NCBI GenBank assembly: GCA_029948255.1
Contig: JALIZF010001292.1
Location: 1-64,000, forward strand
Length of the DNA: 64,000 nt
Source: Telmatactis stephensoni
Taxonomy: Eukaryota; Cnidaria; Anthozoa; Actiniaria; Isophelliidae
Direction of reading: 5' to 3'
The stretch's first letter is position 1; every line of letters starts with the position of its first letter. Below the pieces are notes generated by a model. The model searched no databases and had not been told where the DNA came from. It saw only the letters and a program-made list of their open reading frames with translations. This document shows positions 12,030 through 22,716 of this stretch, in pieces. The position numbers and the translations under genes were made by a program.

Positions 12030-13060
12030 TTTCTTTTTGAATGCAAAATAACATTATATTGACTTGTATTTGTTTCATAGGTTTCTAAAGCTACAACAAA
12101 CATAAAGCGATACTTCCTTCCGCAGTAAGTTTAATATTTCCGACATTATTACTTTCTAATTGCTTTTTGAGTTGTAACGCTCTTATTCTGCTCTCCACGT
12201 ATTGACAAGCCTCCAAACCGCTGGCATTGCAAATTAAATACATCATCTACTTATTCCACAATATCGAATTAATACTACAATCTTTGCTTTTCTTCAATTT
12301 TCGCTTCACGTTTCGTAATCCAATATTATCAATTTTTCGATTCAATTTAAGATTGTGTTACATTTTAGAATCCGTGCATGTCCAGTTAAATTGGATTTAG
12401 AACAACTGGATTCTCTGTATGTGGCATCACTCTATCTTTTACCATTATTATTGTAGTATTTTGGCGTCATAGTGTGTCTACGATTTTAGACAGGAGCGAT
12501 TTGCTTCCATCCTGTTGTTCCTTTAAAAGCTAGAAGTTTCTTTTCAAGATCGAGTAATAGTGATTAAAGCGCCAAAACTATTAGCTCCTCTTGCAAATTT
12601 TATTTCAAAGTTTTCCTTTGGAATAACACTCAGATTCTATTTTTACCAGTTAGAAATTGAAATGTTTGTTATCCTATCTTGCATTTTATTCAAATTTAGC
12701 AACATTCAAGCTGAGTGTAAATAATATACATATATATATGGCAAATTTGAAAACTGTAGTGTTCAACTATAGCGCGCGCTTTTCAGATAAATTATTATTG
12801 AATTATTATTAAAAGAGCGACGGAGATCTTAAAGTTATTTTGGATATAAATTTTCACTTTGGATTAACATTTTAATTTGACATTTATTAACCAAACCAAC
12901 TACAAACAACATAAACTTTCCAAAATAAATAAATCACTTTAGTTTTGTACAATGTGAAAAAAACCTCCTCTCAAAATATTAATACTATATTATTAGCGAT
13001 TTCACAAGCATCATGTCCTGAAATCAAAAGGACGTTCAACTAAAAAAATGAAGTTTCCCT
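12030..13060. other. Intergenic DNA, nothing recognised
   Basis: AT-rich sequence with no open frame of note, no clear tandem repeat and no recognised transposon end, apart from a short TATATATA run near 12730. Confidence 0.5.
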
Positions 13061-13138
13061 CCAGATAGGATTCGAATGCCTTATTCAAATATAATATTTG
13101 AATACACCGTCCGTATGAACTACAGCGAGGGAAAAAAA
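13058..13138 (-). other. tRNA-like stem-loop, function unknown
   Basis: On the minus strand the ends TTTCCCTC and GAGGGAAA pair, enclosing a perfect internal stem (TATTCAAATA/TATTTGAATA) and a B-box-like GCATTCGAATCC. The fold resembles a tRNA outline, but the D and T arms are poor, so this could be a tRNA relic, a SINE head or chance. Confidence 0.2.
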
Positions 13139-13267
13139 CCATAAAATTGTCGTATAGATTTACGTGACGGAGGATGATTTTTTATGTAATGGGTGAAAAA
13201 CTGTAGTACTTATTTTGAAAACTTCTCTACTAGCAGAATCTCCTTTTCTTCTTTGTTTTCTGCACGT

Positions 13268-13367
13268 TACAGCAGGAATTTCAAATGTTTTTATAGACAA
13301 CACGGCGCTGGCAGAGTCTCGGCACGGCACGGTCCGTTTCACACTCATAGGAAATCTGCTCTCATGT
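13268..13367. mobile_element. Half copy of the AGAGCAGATTTC-ended foldback family
   Basis: Contains CAGCAGGAATTTCAAATG, TTTTTATAGACAACACGGC and the terminus CCGTTTCACACTCATAGG followed by AAATCTGCTCT, all shared with copies at 14134, 20985, 21792 and 58843. The opposite end is not clear. Confidence 0.6.
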
Positions 13368-13675
13368 GATGCGTCAGTACAACTTTTAATGAACATAAAC
13401 AACTTTTAGCCACGTTTTTATCTCTGAGATGATCAAGATGAAATCTCCTAAGCGGGTCACAGTGGCATGTTAGAGCACGCAATCGCGCACCTAAAATTGA
13501 TGTTTTACGTAACAACTCTACGTTTTAGGGAAGTATATATTTTTTGGATTCTAGCATTTATCCGCGTTGTAGCGTTTTACGTAGCAACTACGTACCGCTA
13601 GCTAATTCCTGTGGATAAGGGATTGGTGGTGACCACAGGAAGCCCATATGCACACTTACGAACAGTCGAGTAGTT

Positions 13676-13846
13676 CACAGGGGCCCCAACTTTTGAGAGA
13701 CCTTAGCTTTGCTAGCTCTTTGGGTTTCTTTCTGTTTTCACGCAATCGAGTTTCATCGAGCGTCGCCACAGGAAACCCAAAGAACTTCAGTACATTAATC
13801 TTTTTATATTATAAAAAGAACTCTCAAAAACTGGGACCCCTGTGGG
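13676..13846. mobile_element. Foldback element with CACAGGGGYCCCA ends
   Basis: Left end CACAGGGGCCCCAACTTTTG mirrors the right end near 13820-13846 (CTCTCAAAAACTGGGACCCC), and inner TGGGTTTC mirrors GAAACCCA. A foldback MITE is the simplest reading. Confidence 0.55.
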
Positions 13847-13975
13847 ATAGGTGCCGGTCGGTCCATTGATAATTGGTTTGATGAAAGTGTCAGCCTACAT
13901 TATAGTGTTTTTCATACTGTGACCTTCTCTAATAAGGATTTTTACAATAAATTAGAACAGTTTTCTTTTAAGTGT

Positions 13976-14131
13976 CGAAATCTGGTCCAGTCGATCAGTT
14001 GCGTAGTTACCTGTAAGTACCTGTACGCATATATGCGCGTGCGTGACACGTACGTACTTCAGACGGTTTTTACACTCATACGATCGAAATCTGGTCCAGT
14101 CGATCAGTTGCGTAGTTACCTGTAAGTACCT
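13976..14131. repeat. 47-bp direct duplication flanking a 41-bp repeat
   Basis: 13976-14022 is repeated exactly at 14085-14131 (begins CGAAATCTGGTCCAGTCGAT). Between them, 14027-14067 recurs with one change at 21049-21089, beyond the far GTACC array. Confidence 0.85.
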
Positions 14132-14245
14132 TTAGAGTAGATTCGTATGACTGTGAAAACGGCACCGCAGGGTCACGACACGGTTACGGCAGAAATTTCG
14201 AATGTTTTTATAGACATCACCATATGATGCGCGTTATAGGAATGC
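14132..14245. mobile_element. Left end of the AGAGCAGATTTC-ended foldback family
   Basis: TTAGAGTAGATTCGTATGAC, then GGCACCG, CGGTTACGGCAGAAATTTCG and TTTTTATAGACATCAC, closely matching 58843-58920. It leads directly into the first GTACC array. Confidence 0.65.
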
Positions 14246-14325
14246 CTTTTCGAGTTTTCTTTTTTGGTACTTGTATTTGGGTACCACATCCCATATGAAT
14301 ATCCCATGCACCCCTGGTATGTCGG

Positions 14326-16247
14326 TATCACAGTACCACATTATCACAATACCAAGTATCACATACATAACCAGTATCACAGTACCACGGTATCAATACC
14401 ACGGTATCACAGCACCGCGGCATCACAGTGCCAGATTATCACGGTATCACAGTACCACGATATCACAGTACCTAAGTACCACGGTACCATGTACCATGTA
14501 CCACAGTACCAAGGTACCGCAATACCACAGTACCACAGTACCACAGTACCAAGGTACCACAGTACCACAGTACCAAAGTACCACAGTAGCAAAGTACCAA
14601 GGTACCAAGGTACCAAGTATCACAGTACCAAGGACCACAGTAGCAAAGTACCAAGGTACCACAGTACCATGGTACCACAGGTACCACAGTACCATGGTAC
14701 CACAGTACCAAGGTACCACAGTACCAATGTATCACAGTAGCAAAGTACCAAGTACCACAGTACCAAGTACCAAGTACCAAGTACCAAGCTAAGGTACCAC
14801 AGTACCAAGGTACCACAGTACCAAGGTACCATGGTACCACAGTACCAAGTACCAAGGTACCACAGTACCACAGTACCACAGTACCACAGTACCACAGTAC
14901 CATGGTACCACAGTACCACAGTACCAAGTACCACAGTACCAAGTACCACAGTACCAAGTACCAAGGTACCACAGTACCACAGTAGCAAGGTACCACAGTA
15001 GCAAAGTACCAAGGTACCATGGTACCACAGTACCAAGTACCAAAGTACCAAGGTACCACAGTAGCACAGTACCAAGGTACCAAGGCACCACAGATACCAC
15101 AGTACCACAGTACCAAGGTACCACAGTACCACAGGTACCACAGTACCACAGTACCACAGTACCACAGTACCAAGTACCATAGTACCATAGTACCACAGTA
15201 CCAAGGTACCACAGTACCACAGTACCAAAGTACCAAGGTACCACAGTAGCAAAGTACCAAGGTACCACAGGTACCACAGTACCACAGTACCAAGGTACCA
15301 CAGTAGCAAAGTACCAAGTACCACAGTACCAAGTACCAAGTACCAAGTACCAAGCTAAGGTACCACAGTACCAAGGTACCATGGTACCAAGGTACCAAGT
15401 ACCAAGGTACCACAGTACCACAGTACCAAGTACCATAGTACCAAGGTACCACACTACCAAGGTACCACAGTAACAAGGTACCACAGTACCACAGTACCAA
15501 GGTACCACAGTACCACAGGTACCACAGTACCACAGTACAAAGGTACCACAGTACCACAGTACCAAGGTACCACAGTACCACAGTACCAAGGTATCAAGGT
15601 ACCACAGTAGCAAAGTACCAAGGTACCAAGGTAACACAGGTACCACAGTACCAAGGTACCACAGTAGCAAAGTACCAAGTACCACAGTACCAAGTACCAA
15701 GTGCCAAGCTAAGGTACCACAGTACCAAGGTACCACAGTACCAAGGTACCATGGTACCAAGGTACCAAGTACCAAGGTACCACAGTACCACAGTACCACA
15801 GTACCACAGTACCACAGTACCAAGTACCATAGTACCAAGGTACCACACTACCAAGGTACCACAGTACCAAGGTACCACAGTACCAAGGTACCACAGTAGC
15901 AAAGTACCAAGGTACCAAGGTACCACAGGTACCACAGTAGCAAAGTACCAAGGTACCACAGTACCACAGTACCACAGTACCAAAGTACCAAGGTACCACA
16001 GTACCACAGTACCAAGGTACCACAGTACCACAGTACCAAAGTACCAAGGTACCACAGTAGCAAAGTACCAAGGTACCACAGTACCACAGGTACCACAGTA
16101 CCACAGTACCAAGGTACCAAGGTACCAAGTATCACAGTACCAAGAACCACAGTAGCAAAGTACCAAGGTACCACAGTACCAAGGTACCACAGTACCATGG
16201 TACCACAGTACCAAGGTACCAAGGTACCACAGTACCAAGTATCACAC
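14326..16247 (+). repeat. GTACC minisatellite array 1 (GTACCACA / GTACCAAG units)
   Basis: About 1.9 kb of 8-bp units GTACCACA, GTACCAAG, GTACCAAA and GTAGCAAA, with 7-bp GTACCAA variants. The outer edge (14326-14470) is worn, with GTATCACA and CACCGCGGCATCACA forms; the inner edge at 16247 is abrupt. A marker block ending AAGTACCAAGCTAAGG occurs three times (about 14790, 15355, 15710), showing higher-order duplication. Open frames of up to 369 codons (Val-Pro-Trp-Tyr-Cys-Gly-Thr-like) arise only because the units lack stop codons. Confidence 0.97.
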
Positions 16248-18254
16248 TAGTACTTTGAGTTGTTTGTACGTCGTTAATTATAAATGTCATTGATGTCTTG
16301 AATGTATAATACTTCAGGATACTTCTAATACTGTTGAACTGTTTGTCAATTATAAAATGCACACAAGTTTTAGAATTGCTGTCGTACAACTTACGTGTTA
16401 TAATAAATTATATGCGGGATCGCCTTGTAGCTTGTCGTTGAAATCAGTTATACAACAATGCAGAATTGCTAGTTGGACTATTTTTGGTCGTTATCGAAAG
16501 ACATTTATTCATTCCTCAATAATATCTGAATATTGCTCTCCAATTAACACACACACACACACAACAGGAAATGTTTACTGACTAACTGTCATGCAGCGGA
16601 GACTCGGTTGCCGCGATTCGGCGAATTTTAAGCTTCTAAAAGTTCAGATCTTCAGTTTTACATTCAGTCAAAATATGATTCTGGCACATAAATTTTTAAA
16701 GAAGATACATGTTACTTGTGGTAATCATACGAAGGAAATCCTGAAGAAATAATAGAGAAGTGTGTTGTGTTTGAGTCTCGCGGGGGATCTAATTTCCGTG
16801 ACGTATAACAGCGCTGCGCTATTTCTGGTATAATAATTTTTGGCGCCAAAACCATTGAATACATTTTGCTCAGTCACTGCTGTCATGCTGCAATTGCTTC
16901 TTTTACTTGGCATTTTTATATTGGCATTTTTCAATCTCTTTCATTTACAGCAGATTACCTACCAGTTAGATACATGGAATTGCTAGCTGTAGAAAGAAAC
17001 TTTCGAATCGAAACATTCCAATCGAACATTTTGCTAAATAATAGCCTTAGTCATGTTAGTTCAGAAAACATTCTCTCAAAGAGAAATTACAAGATCATCA
17101 AGATTGACCCCGGGTCATGCTAGTAATAAAGTTTGTTAATAACTGGAGTCCATCAAGCTGTCAAAACATCGACACATCAAACACTAATCAATCACGAGTC
17201 TCTTTTCTTAAATAAACTAGCTTTTTAAAATCAGTTAGTTTTATAATCATTGCCAACGCTAGCTGTTTGAGATTGTTTGAAAAATTGTTTTATACTCAAA
17301 GTACTAAATATTTTGAACTGTGTGTGTCCGACACTGATCCTTTTAGTTCAATATTGAAGGTCAACTAGCAGTGTTCGTCACACAACGCACAGGAGATAGA
17401 CAAGAAAGATATATCAGACAAAGCGGTGTACTTTCGTGAGTTTTAGGGGAACAGTTCTGCTAACGTGGATACACCAGCTGTTGTCTGCTCGCAGCACTTC
17501 ACTTTCTATTAGAAATAGCTAGTCTATAATCGTACTATTTGCTTGGGGCCTCAGAACACGGAGGCAGGTCATCGGGCCGTTTGATCTTTGTCTGACGCGA
17601 TCAATGTTATGTCCTCTTGCGACATAGCGGTTGCACTTGTGATAACAGATTATATGTCATATGTAAACACAAGGTCCGAAAGTGCAACCCGACCAACAAA
17701 GGCATGTCTTGTCCATCCGTTTACACTGGATCACATACTGAGACAAAATTGTTGTCCTTGATCCTGCTAGTAGAACACCCTATGGCGTGGAGTGGCATTC
17801 AAAGTCATTTTTAATTCAATGCTGGCATAGCCGCCAGTATTGCCTGCTGTTAGTCATTATTCCGATAGAACTTCCCCATAAATCTCTAAAACTTATCGGA
17901 CGGCAAAGCAAAGTAGCGGATGTATCTAAAATAGACAATGGTATGTAATTTGAAGACCATTTGTGATATAAGATACAGCCACGTCACTGTTAGTATGACT
18001 TGGACGCCACAATAGATAGCCCTTCACTTTTCTTCTTCTTCTTCTTCCTTTTATCAGGGGGACTGATTAGACAGAAATGCTCAAATCATAAATTAATAAT
18101 TGTCTGCTCATCCATTAATTGGCATCAGTTCCCCTGATTTAAATGCTTGATTGTTGATTTTAACTGTTTTAGTTGAGGGCACCTAGTTGAATAAAAGGTG
18201 CCTGCCAAAATCTTTAAATTTGCCATGTTGTTTTATCCAATTAGCACTGTGAAC
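16248..18254. other. 2-kb spacer between opposed GTACC arrays; no gene seen
   Basis: Ordinary AT-rich sequence. I see a short (CA)n at about 16548-16563, no open frame above 90 codons with coding character, no transposase and no RNA gene. Confidence 0.5.
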
Positions 18255-20875
18255 CTGTGGTATCTTGGTTCCTGATATTGTGGTACCTTGGTCCAGTTGG
18301 TACTGTGGTAGTCCTGGTACTGTGGTACCTTGGTACTGTGGTACCTTGGTAGTGTGGTACCTTGGTAGTGTGGTACCTTGGTACTGTGGTACTTGGTACT
18401 GTGTTACTTGGTACTGTGGTACTTGGTACTGTGGTACCTTGGTACTGTGGTACCTTGGTACTTTGCTACTGTGGTACTTTAGTACTGTGGTACCTTGGTA
18501 CCTTGGTACTGTGGTACCTTGGTACTGTGGTACCTTGGTACTATGGTACTTGGTACTGTGGTACCTTGGTACTTTGTTACTGTGGTACTTGGTACTGTGG
18601 TACCTTGGTACTTTGCTACTGTGGTACCTTGGTACTATGGTACCTTGGTACTTGGTACTGTGTTACCTTGGTACTGTGGTACCTTGGTACCTTGGTACTG
18701 TGTTACCTTGGTACTTTGCTACTGTGGTACTTTGGTACTGTGGTACCTTGGTACCTTGGTACTGTGGTACTTTGGTACTGTGGTACCTTGGTACCTTGGT
18801 ACTGTGGTACCTTGGTACTGTGGTACCTTGGCACTGTGGTACCTTGGTACTGTGGTACCTTGGTACTGTGGTACCTTGGTACTGTGGTACCTTGGTACTG
18901 TGGTACTTTGCTACTGTGGTACTGTGGTACCTTGGTACTTGGTACTGTGGTACTTGGTACTTGGTACTGCATGTGGTACCTTGGTACTTGGTACTGTGGT
19001 ACTGTGGTACCTTGGTACTTGGTACTGTGGTACTGTGGTACTTGGTACTGTGGTACCTTGGTACTTGGTACTGTGGTACTGTGGTACTGTGGTACTGTGG
19101 TACCTTGGTACCTTGGTACTGTGGTACCTTGGTACTGTGGTACTGTGGTACTGTGGTACCTTGGTACCTTGGTACTGTGGTACCTTGGTACTGTGGTACC
19201 TTGGCACTGTGGTACCTTGGTACTGTGGTACCTTGGTACTGTGGTACCTTGGTACTGTGGTACCTTGGTACTTTGGTACTTGGTACTTGGTACTTTGGTA
19301 CTGTGGTACTGTGGTACCTTGGTACTTGGTACTGTGGTACTTGGTACATGGTACTGTGGTACTGTGGTACCTTGGTACTGTGGTACCTTGGTACTGTGGT
19401 ACCTTGGTACTGTGGTACCTTGGTACTGTGGTACTTGGTACTGTGGTACCTTGGTACTGTGGTACCTTGGTACTTGGTACTGTGTTACCTTGGTACCTTG
19501 GTACTGTGTTACCTTGGTACTGTGGTACCTTGGTACCTTGGTACTGTGGTACTTTGGTACTGTGGTACTGTGGTACCTTGGTACCTTGGTACTGTGGTAC
19601 CTTGGTACTGTGGTACCTTGGCACTGTGGTACCTTGGTACTGTGGTACCTTGGTACTGTGGTACCTTGGTACTGTGGTACCTTGGTACTGTGGTACCTTG
19701 GTACTGTGGTACCTTGGTACTTGGTACTTGGTACTTGGTACTTGGTACTTGGTACTTTGGTACTTGGTACTTGGTACTTGGTACTTGGTACTTGGTACTT
19801 GGTACTTGGTACTTGGTACTTGGTACTTTGGTACTGTGGTACCTTGGTACCTTGGTACTTGGTACTGTGGTACTTGGTCCTTGGTACTGTGGTACCTTGG
19901 TACTGTGGTACCTTGGTACTGTGGTACTTGGTACTGTGGTACTTGGTACTGTGGTACCTTGGTACTGTGGTACTTGGTACTGTGGTACTTTGCTACTGTG
20001 GTACTGTGGTACCTTGGTACTTGGTACTGTGGTACTTGGTACTTGGTACTGCATGTGGTACCTTGGTACTTGGTACTGTGGTACTGTGGTACCTTGGTAC
20101 TTGGTACTGTGGTACTGTGGTACTTGGTACTGTGGTACCTTGGTACTTGGTACTGTGGTACTGTGGTACTGTGGTACTGTGGTACCTTGGTACCTTGGTA
20201 CTGTGGTACCTTGGTACTGTGGTACTGTGGTACTGTGGTACCTTGGTACCTTGGTACTGTGGTACCTTGGTACTGTGGTACCTTGGTACTTTGCTACTGT
20301 GGTACTTTAGTACTGTGGTACCTTGGTACCTTGGTACTGTGGTACCTTGGTACTGTGGTACCTTGGTACTATGGTACTTGGTACTGTGGTACCTTGGTAC
20401 TTTGTTACTGTGGTACTTGGTACTGTGGTACCTTGGTACTTTGCTACTGTGGTACCTTGGTACTGTGGTACTGTTGTACTTGGTACTGTGGTACCTTGGT
20501 ACTTGGTACTGTGGTACTGTGGTACCTTGGTACTGTGGTACCTTGGTACTGTGGTACTGTGGTACCTTGGTACTGTGGTACCTTGGTGGTACCTTGGTAC
20601 TTGGTACTGTGGTACCTTGGTACTGTGGTACTGTGGTACCTTGGTACTGTGGTACTGTGGTACTGTGGTACCTTGGTACTGTGGTACTGTGGTACTGTGA
20701 TACTGCGGTACTGTGGTACTGTGGTACTGTGCTACTGTGATACTTGGTACTGTGATACTGCGGTACTGTGGTACTGTGGTACTGTGATACTTGGTACTGT
20801 GATACTGCGGTACTGTGGCACTGCGGTGCCGTGACAACGTGGTGCTGTGACACCGCGGTGCCGTGACAACGCTAA
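18255..20875 (-). repeat. GTACC minisatellite array 2, opposite orientation
   Basis: About 2.6 kb of GGTACCTTGGTACTGT units, the reverse complement of array 1. A block around 18905-19195, marked by TACTGCATGTGGTACC, recurs at about 19986-20277, so a segment of about 1,081 bp was duplicated. A run of 7-bp units (GGTACTT) lies at 19710-19830. The outer edge (20700-20875) decays into GATACTGCGGTACTGTGGCA and GCGGTGCCGTGACAACG forms. Stop-free frames of 681-792 codons exist in all three forward frames and are judged spurious. Confidence 0.97.
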
Positions 20876-20959
20876 TGCCGGGGTTGTAGGATTCCAGTCT
20901 TAGTTCATTTTTGAGCACCTTTTCGTCTTATCATTCTCGTTATTTTCGGGTACTATGTT

Positions 20960-21047
20960 ACGTGTATCATGGGGAATTTGACATCACGGCACTGACACGG
21001 CCACAGCACGGCGCGGTCCGTTTCACACTCATATGAAATCTGCTCTA
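20960..21047. mobile_element. Right end of the AGAGCAGATTTC-ended foldback family
   Basis: Contains CACGGCACTGACACGGCCAC and CGGTCCGTTTCACACTCATA, then GAAATCTGCTCT: the inverted counterpart of 14132-14170 and nearly identical to 59385-59441. The 41-bp direct repeat follows at 21049-21089. Confidence 0.65.
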
Positions 21048-21254
21048 TGCATATATGCACGTGCGTGACACGTACGTACTTCAGACGGTAGAAATATAAA
21101 ATAGAAATAACTGAGAGCAGAACACTAACAGAGCAAAACACAGCAGAACAATTGAAAACAAAGCAGAAGTCTAGAACTCGGAACCGGATCAAAACAGAGC
21201 AGAATAAATAATGCCGATTGAGCAGACCAAAATAGAGCAGTGCAAAGTTGTTCG

Positions 21255-21350
21255 AAAGACGATTAGCCTTAACCCAGGATTAAATCTAAAGAAAACCATT
21301 CATTTTAACCCAGGTTTAAATCTAAAGAAAGCCATTTATTTAATCCAGGA
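21255..21350. repeat. Short tandem duplication (about 43 bp)
   Basis: TTAACCCAGGATTAAATCTA recurs as TTAACCCAGGTTTAAATCTA and, worn, as TTTAATCCAGGATTA. Minor repeat, origin unknown. Confidence 0.6.
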
Positions 21351-21791
21351 TTAGCATTAATTGCCCTTTGAACAAGCGGGCCTAGAACAGAGAAGAGCAG
21401 AAAGTTGTCAGTAGTAAAGATTCAGTTGACATTGTTGACAACAACTGCAGAACTAGCAACCCCACGTTTAAACACGCGTCCATACACTGATATCATTTCC
21501 GAAAAAGGATATTGCCCAAAGTTGGGTTAGAAGATGTAATTCTTACTAGACCTTACTACTATGCTGGGAAAGAAAGAGACATTGATATAATTGGTGAGTT
21601 AACAAGCATAAAAAAAAACTTAAGTGGAGAAGAAAAATGAATATTGATCGTCATTAATCCCAACAATTATATTTAATATTTATTAGCAAAACATCTGCAA
21701 TGGCTACTATGATAACATATAAGCTGGCCGGTTGTTTTTTTTTGGTATATTTATGTTAGCCTCGGGATCAAGTATTTGTATTAAGCAGTTG

Positions 21792-21945
21792 TTAGAGTCG
21801 TTTTCGTATGAGTGGGAAACTTACCGTACCGTATCGTAACTGTACCAGCTGTATCATAGTTTCTATAAAAACTTTCGAAATTCCTGCTGTAACCGTATCG
21901 TATCGTAACTGTACAGTGTTCCCACTCATACGAAAACCATTCTAT
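21792..21945. mobile_element. Short complete copy of the foldback family
   Basis: About 154 bp. The left end TTTTCGTATGAGTGGGAAAC mirrors the right end GTTCCCACTCATACGAAAAC. The core has GTACCGTATCGTAACTGTAC, TATAAAAACTTTCGAAATTC and CCTGCTGTAACCGTATCG. Confidence 0.75.
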
Positions 21946-22716
21946 TGATGGTGATGTTGTCGTCGCTATTGTTGCTTTTTGTCGCTGCTGTTGATATTTT
22001 TTGTTGTTGCTTATTGTTGTTGTTTGTTATCATTGTTATTGTTCGTAACTGAAAATTTCCAGGCCCCGCCCTTGTCAATATAAGCTAACTGAAGGGGATA
22101 ATTGTGAATTACATAAATAATAAACTCTTTTTATCGTCATTAATACGTTGTACATGATTCGGCATGAATGTTTGATGATGCATTGAAATAATGGGAGTGG
22201 CGGAAACCCAACGCTGAAATGAGAACAATAGCTAGATGACATCATTATCAAAATATGACTTCCCTCATCCAACGACAAAGCATCACTGTTGCGCAAGTTT
22301 GCACGGAGTGTTTGATTCACCGCAATCGGCAATCAATTTCCTACAATCGTGACAGCACCGTGCAGTCAATGAAACTGATAGCGTGCTGTTGCGTGACGTG
22401 AATCATTCTTCCGGTAAAAATATTCTTCTTCGTGACTCAGTTGCAGTTGAAGACTCACAAAAGTCATTGTCATTCCTTTCAGTAAAAGCTTCGAGGAAGG
22501 GCTAATTCTACCCACTACATACATTTAATTGGTTACACTTTTATGACATTCGGATGCGAGAATATTCGATGGGTTCATGGTGGCAGGCGGAAGTAGTAAT
22601 TCAAAGTATATTTTTCACTTTCAAGAGCACTCAAGACAGATTCGAACCTTGACACGATTGAGAGATCATAATCGTTAGTGAAGTCTATCACTTTAAAGCA
22701 GAGAATCGCCGTTAAG

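Noticed and set aside
18265..20834. Open frames of 681-792 codons on the plus strand, and similar ones at 14264-16238
   Set aside because: They arise because the GTACC units contain no stop codon in most registers; several overlapping frames on both strands are open at once and composition is pure repeat (Val/Pro/Trp/Tyr/Cys/Gly/Thr/Leu). No start context, domain or splice structure.
22678..22716. Upstream extension of the prostanoid-like GPCR
   Set aside because: The codon at 22678 is GTG; the first ATG in frame is at 22717 and gives a normal receptor N-terminus.
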